This document shows, one piece after another, positions 61,822 to 64,000 of a stretch of 64,000 nt of DNA (position 1 is the stretch's first letter; each line of letters starts with the position of its first letter). The stretch covers positions 1 through 64,000 of the forward strand of contig NSIK01000034.1 of the NCBI GenBank assembly GCA_002737345.1. Direction: 5' to 3'. The notes beneath the pieces are model-generated. The model did not search any database and had not been told where the DNA came from. It saw only the letters and a list, made by a program, of their open reading frames with translations. The translations under genes were made by a program, and so were the position numbers. The DNA is from Nitrospirota bacterium. Its GTDB lineage: Bacteria; Nitrospirota; Nitrospiria; Nitrospirales; Nitrospiraceae.

Positions 61822-62031
61822 TCAGACTTTGTCCATGTCGATGACTTCTGTGGCTTCCCACAGGTTCTTCAGTTCGGCTTCTGCCAGATCCTTCACTCGA
61901 TCCTCTTCCGTCTCTTGGCCGAAAGGCACCACTTTGCCTGGGACGGTAGTGCCCTGCTCAGAGGCCGCCGCACCCGCGTCGGGCTGGAGCTGTCTTTTTC
62001 GCTTTTTGGCCGGATCCATATTAACTGGCAT
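61822..62031 (-). CDS. Small hypothetical protein
   Basis: 69 residues. MPVNMDPAKKRKRQLQPD at the start, an acidic helix (ETEEDRVKDLAEAELKNLWE) at the end. GGAGGTG lies 4 bases before the ATG at 62031, which supports it over the longer frame. Between hemW and the previous gene, same strand. The family is unknown. Confidence 0.6.
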   Translation of the reverse strand: MPVNMDPAKKRKRQLQPDAGAAASEQGTTVPGKVVPFGQETEEDRVKDLAEAELKNLWEATEVIDMDKV

Positions 62032-62092
62032 GGCACCTCCGACGTCATCTGGCTTCAGTTTCCATCCGGCCTGGGGCAAAAGTCAACGGCTG

Positions 62093-63229
62093 CTAGTACA
62101 GCTGGCCGGCGATGGTGTCAGCCTGCAGTCGGCCTTTGGCTGAGAGTCTGCTACGCCCTCCGCCCTCTTCGATCAATTGTTGCGCCAGCAACTGAGCTGT
62201 GACGGTCTCGTGCCCGTAGTTTGCTGCATGCTGGTGTAGCTGGTGTGAGGAGATGCCTCGAATGAGCCGTAATCCGAAAATCACGGCATCGCGGAGCTGT
62301 TCTTCCTTCGAAAGTATGGCGCGGTCTTCGATGGGAAGGTTCTCTGCCGCGAGGGCTGCGCCGTAGGCCGTGAGGTCTGCGACGTTGCCGAACCGGGCTC
62401 CTCCCAGATAGGACTGGGCACTCGGGCCGAAGCCCAGGTATTCGCCGTTGGTCCAATAGAGCAGATTGTGCCGGCAGGCATAGCCGGGCTTCGCATAGTT
62501 CGAGACTTCGTACTGCTCATAGCCTGCGTCGGACAAGATCCGCTGAGCCGCCTCGTCCATTTCAACCTGAAGCCCTTCGTCCAGAGCCGGACTGCGGTGG
62601 CGTTGGATATTGGAGGCGAGCTTAGTTTCCTGTTCGATTGTGAGGGCATAACAGGACAGGTGCGTCGAGCCCAGTGTGAGACAGTTAGTCAGTGTCCGTT
62701 TCCAACTTTCCAGGCTTTGACCTGGGAGCCCATACATCAAGTCAAGATTGAGGTTAGTGAAGCCGGCTGATCTGGCCTGAGTCATAGCGGTGACTGTCTC
62801 ATGGACCGCGCCGGGCCTGCCAATCCTGGTCAGATCGCCATCCTCCATCGATTCTGCGCCGAAGCTCATGCGGGTGACACCGGCTTGAAACAGTTGCGCG
62901 AGATCCCCCTCGGAGATTGTGGAGGGGTGGGCTTCAACGGTGATTTCACAGTCGGCAGCGAGGGTGAGCTGGCTGCGAATCTCGGAGAGGATCGCGAGCA
63001 GTTGCGTTGCGGTCAGGACTGTCGGTGTGCCGCCGCCAAGATAGACGGATTGGATAGGGCGGATTGTGATGACATGGTGCTGTGCGGATAGGCCAATCTC
63101 ATGGATGAGGGACCGAACAAAGGTTTCGGCACGGCCCTCCCGATGAATTTCGAGATAGAAGGAGCAGAAGTCGCACCGCGCCCGGCAAAAAGGAATGTGG
63201 ATGTACAGGCCGAGAGGAGGCGTGATCAC
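62093..63229 (-). CDS. hemW: HemW heme chaperone (HemN-like radical SAM)
   Basis: 378 residues from GTG. The CX3CX2C motif is HIPFCRARCDFCSFYLE; HemN enzymes have an extra Cys right after, which here is Ser-Phe, as in HemW. SVYLGGGTPTVLTATQL and LDLMYGLPGQSLESWK follow, with a C-terminal HemN_C part. HemW carries heme to apoproteins rather than oxidising coproporphyrinogen. Its start overlaps the upstream stop (GTGA). Confidence 0.88.
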   Translation of the reverse strand: MITPPLGLYIHIPFCRARCDFCSFYLEIHREGRAETFVRSLIHEIGLSAQHHVITIRPIQSVYLGGGTPTVLTATQLLAILSEIRSQLTLAADCEITVEAHPSTISEGDLAQLFQAGVTRMSFGAESMEDGDLTRIGRPGAVHETVTAMTQARSAGFTNLNLDLMYGLPGQSLESWKRTLTNCLTLGSTHLSCYALTIEQETKLASNIQRHRSPALDEGLQVEMDEAAQRILSDAGYEQYEVSNYAKPGYACRHNLLYWTNGEYLGFGPSAQSYLGGARFGNVADLTAYGAALAAENLPIEDRAILSKEEQLRDAVIFGLRLIRGISSHQLHQHAANYGHETVTAQLLAQQLIEEGGGRSRLSAKGRLQADTIAGQLY

Positions 63230-63507
63230 GGCAGCGTGAACCCTTGCGGTTTGGGGATTTCCTGCGAAAAATCCCTGGCGAGGACGATTTCAATTTCATC
63301 GGAAGAGGATTTGCCCCGATTGCGCACGTGTGTCTTCCAGGACGCATGCTGGCGCAACGATTCGAAGACGACCTTGAGCAGATCGGCTTTGATCTTGGTT
63401 TCCCATTCCCGCACCCAGACCTGGTTTTCCTCTTCTCCCTCATAGTCGTTGGGGAAGATGGCTTCCAGGCTGAATTGCAATGTGAAGCTTTTTTCTTCTT
63501 GATACAT
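63226..63507 (-). CDS. Hypothetical protein in operon with hemW
   Basis: 93 residues from the ATG at 63507, 8 bases after GGAG. MYQEEKSFTLQFSLEAIFPN, then VWVREWETKIKADLLKVVFE. A soluble alpha/beta protein with no known motif. Its stop overlaps the hemW start, so the two are coupled. Confidence 0.7.
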   Translation of the reverse strand: MYQEEKSFTLQFSLEAIFPNDYEGEEENQVWVREWETKIKADLLKVVFESLRQHASWKTHVRNRGKSSSDEIEIVLARDFSQEIPKPQGFTLP

Positions 63508-63522
63508 AGGGCGCTCCATGGA

Positions 63523-63551
63523 TTGCGAACTGGTCGGTTCGATCTTATAAT
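63523..63551 (+). promoter_or_regulatory. Promoter of the FmdB-type gene
   Basis: TTGCGA, 17 bases, perfect TATAAT, 26 bases before the ATG, with AAGGAG in between. Confidence 0.7.
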
Positions 63552-63577
63552 GCTCGGTACAATAAGGAGTACGATCT

Positions 63578-63805
63578 ATGCCTATCTTCGAATATGTCTG
63601 TGGCGAATGTAAACATCGTTTTGAGCTGTTGGTCTATGGTTCCACGCACGTCGCCTGTCCGAAATGCCAGGCGACGAAGCTGGAGAAACTCATCTCCGGG
63701 TTCGGAGTGGGCGGCACGGATGGGTGGGTGCTGCCGGGCAACGGGGGCGGTTCCTGCGGCAGTTGCGGCGACCCGCGCGGCCCCGGTTCCTGTGCCACCA
63801 ATTGA
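63578..63805 (+). CDS. FmdB-family zinc ribbon protein
   Basis: 75 residues. MPIFEYVCGECKHRFELLVY, then CPKCQATKLEKLISGF, is the FmdB regulatory-protein signature (CxxC...CxxC zinc ribbon). The tail is Gly-rich with CGSCGDPRGPGSC, adding three more Cys. The family is thought to be regulatory; the target is unknown. Confidence 0.88.
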   Translation: MPIFEYVCGECKHRFELLVYGSTHVACPKCQATKLEKLISGFGVGGTDGWVLPGNGGGSCGSCGDPRGPGSCATN

Positions 63806-63807
63806 CC

Positions 63808-64000
63808 ATGGAATCAGGCGAACAGATTCTCCTGCGTGCGCTGGCGACGATCTCCCAGTCCGATCCGATCACCAAACTCCTTGATCAGGTGAAACTCGGA
63901 CGGATGAAACCGACCGATGCCGGATTGAAAGCCGTGACCAGCTCCTGGCTCGGTACGTATCGGAAAATCCTCGAGTCTGCCGGCCTCACCAAACAAGCCT
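63808..64000 (+). CDS. Hypothetical protein, N-terminal part
   Basis: Begins 2 bases after the FmdB stop and is open to the window edge (64 complete codons). MESGEQILLRALATISQSDP, then KLLDQVKLGRMKPTDAGLKA. Likely helical and soluble. Too short to classify. Confidence 0.6.
   Translation, partial: MESGEQILLRALATISQSDPITKLLDQVKLGRMKPTDAGLKAVTSSWLGTYRKILESAGLTKQA

Noticed and set aside
62093-63229. Coproporphyrinogen III oxidase HemN
   Set aside because: The residue pattern after CX3CX2C and the 378-residue length fit HemW; HemN is about 80 residues longer and has an extra Cys.
1-64000. CRISPR arrays, prophage genes, integrase or complete insertion sequences
   Set aside because: No regularly spaced direct repeats, no integrase, no intact transposase and no phage structural genes were seen in either strand.

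Overview
This 64 kb window is a dense chromosomal segment that looks like the genus Nitrospira (phylum Nitrospirota). I infer this from many recognisable Nitrospira-type proteins, a high-GC base composition, Gram-negative envelope genes and a Nitrospira-type intergenic inverted-repeat element. No nitrification gene lies here, so the assignment stays an inference. There is no CRISPR array, prophage or intact transposon. The content is mostly housekeeping, interrupted by accessory patches and by at least four gene relics.

Layout. 1-5.6 kb: rhodanese tail, OmpH/Skp chaperone, a gene relic, SGNH hydrolase and thioredoxin, 6-phosphogluconate dehydrogenase, nucleotidyltransferase with a small partner, threonine aldolase. 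5.8-16.3 kb (accessory): a ProA paralog whose catalytic Cys is Ser, two methyltransferases, a histidine-kinase relic, a RelE/Phd toxin-antitoxin pair, a tiny basic protein, a membrane-anchored repeat protein, SUI1, YaeQ, VF530, YchF and a beta-barrel relic. 16.8-22.4 kb: two paralogous B12-binding-type radical SAM proteins, a J-domain-like small protein and a third radical SAM protein. This is the best candidate for an undescribed system. 22.5-28.4 kb: PhzF, MoaB, thioredoxin-like ferredoxin, GGCT-like protein, Rieske protein, HNH nuclease, lone CcmI C-terminal domain, precorrin-2 dehydrogenase, thiamine-binding protein.

28.5-36.9 kb is a minus-strand information and arginine block: argC-argJ, then rpsB-tsf-pyrH-frr-alr, and two tandem bifunctional-nuclease genes followed by rplM-rpsI. 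37-39.6 kb: YggX-like protein, tRNA-Leu, a strongly expressed-looking secreted protein, TusA-like protein and a divergent RsmI. 39.7-53.4 kb is a long plus-strand run: HemX/CcsA-like protein, hemA, zinc ribbon, hemC, cobA-hemD fusion, CBS protein, hemB, ribF, tilS, hpt, ftsH, folP, glmM. 53.4-58.7 kb: IS30 relic, mtnA, ndk, gcvH, lpd, tyrS, tRNA-Gly. 58.8-64 kb: several hypothetical proteins, ClpS-like protein, HemW, FmdB-type zinc ribbon and a partial gene.

Functionally, the window gives nearly the whole route from glutamyl-tRNA to uroporphyrinogen III, the siroheme branch and the HemW chaperone, together with cytochrome c assembly pieces. That fits an organism with heavy heme, siroheme and cytochrome demand. 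The rest supports translation, wall precursor synthesis, folate, flavin and purine salvage, and arginine synthesis. All functions are read from sequence motifs; no search could be run.
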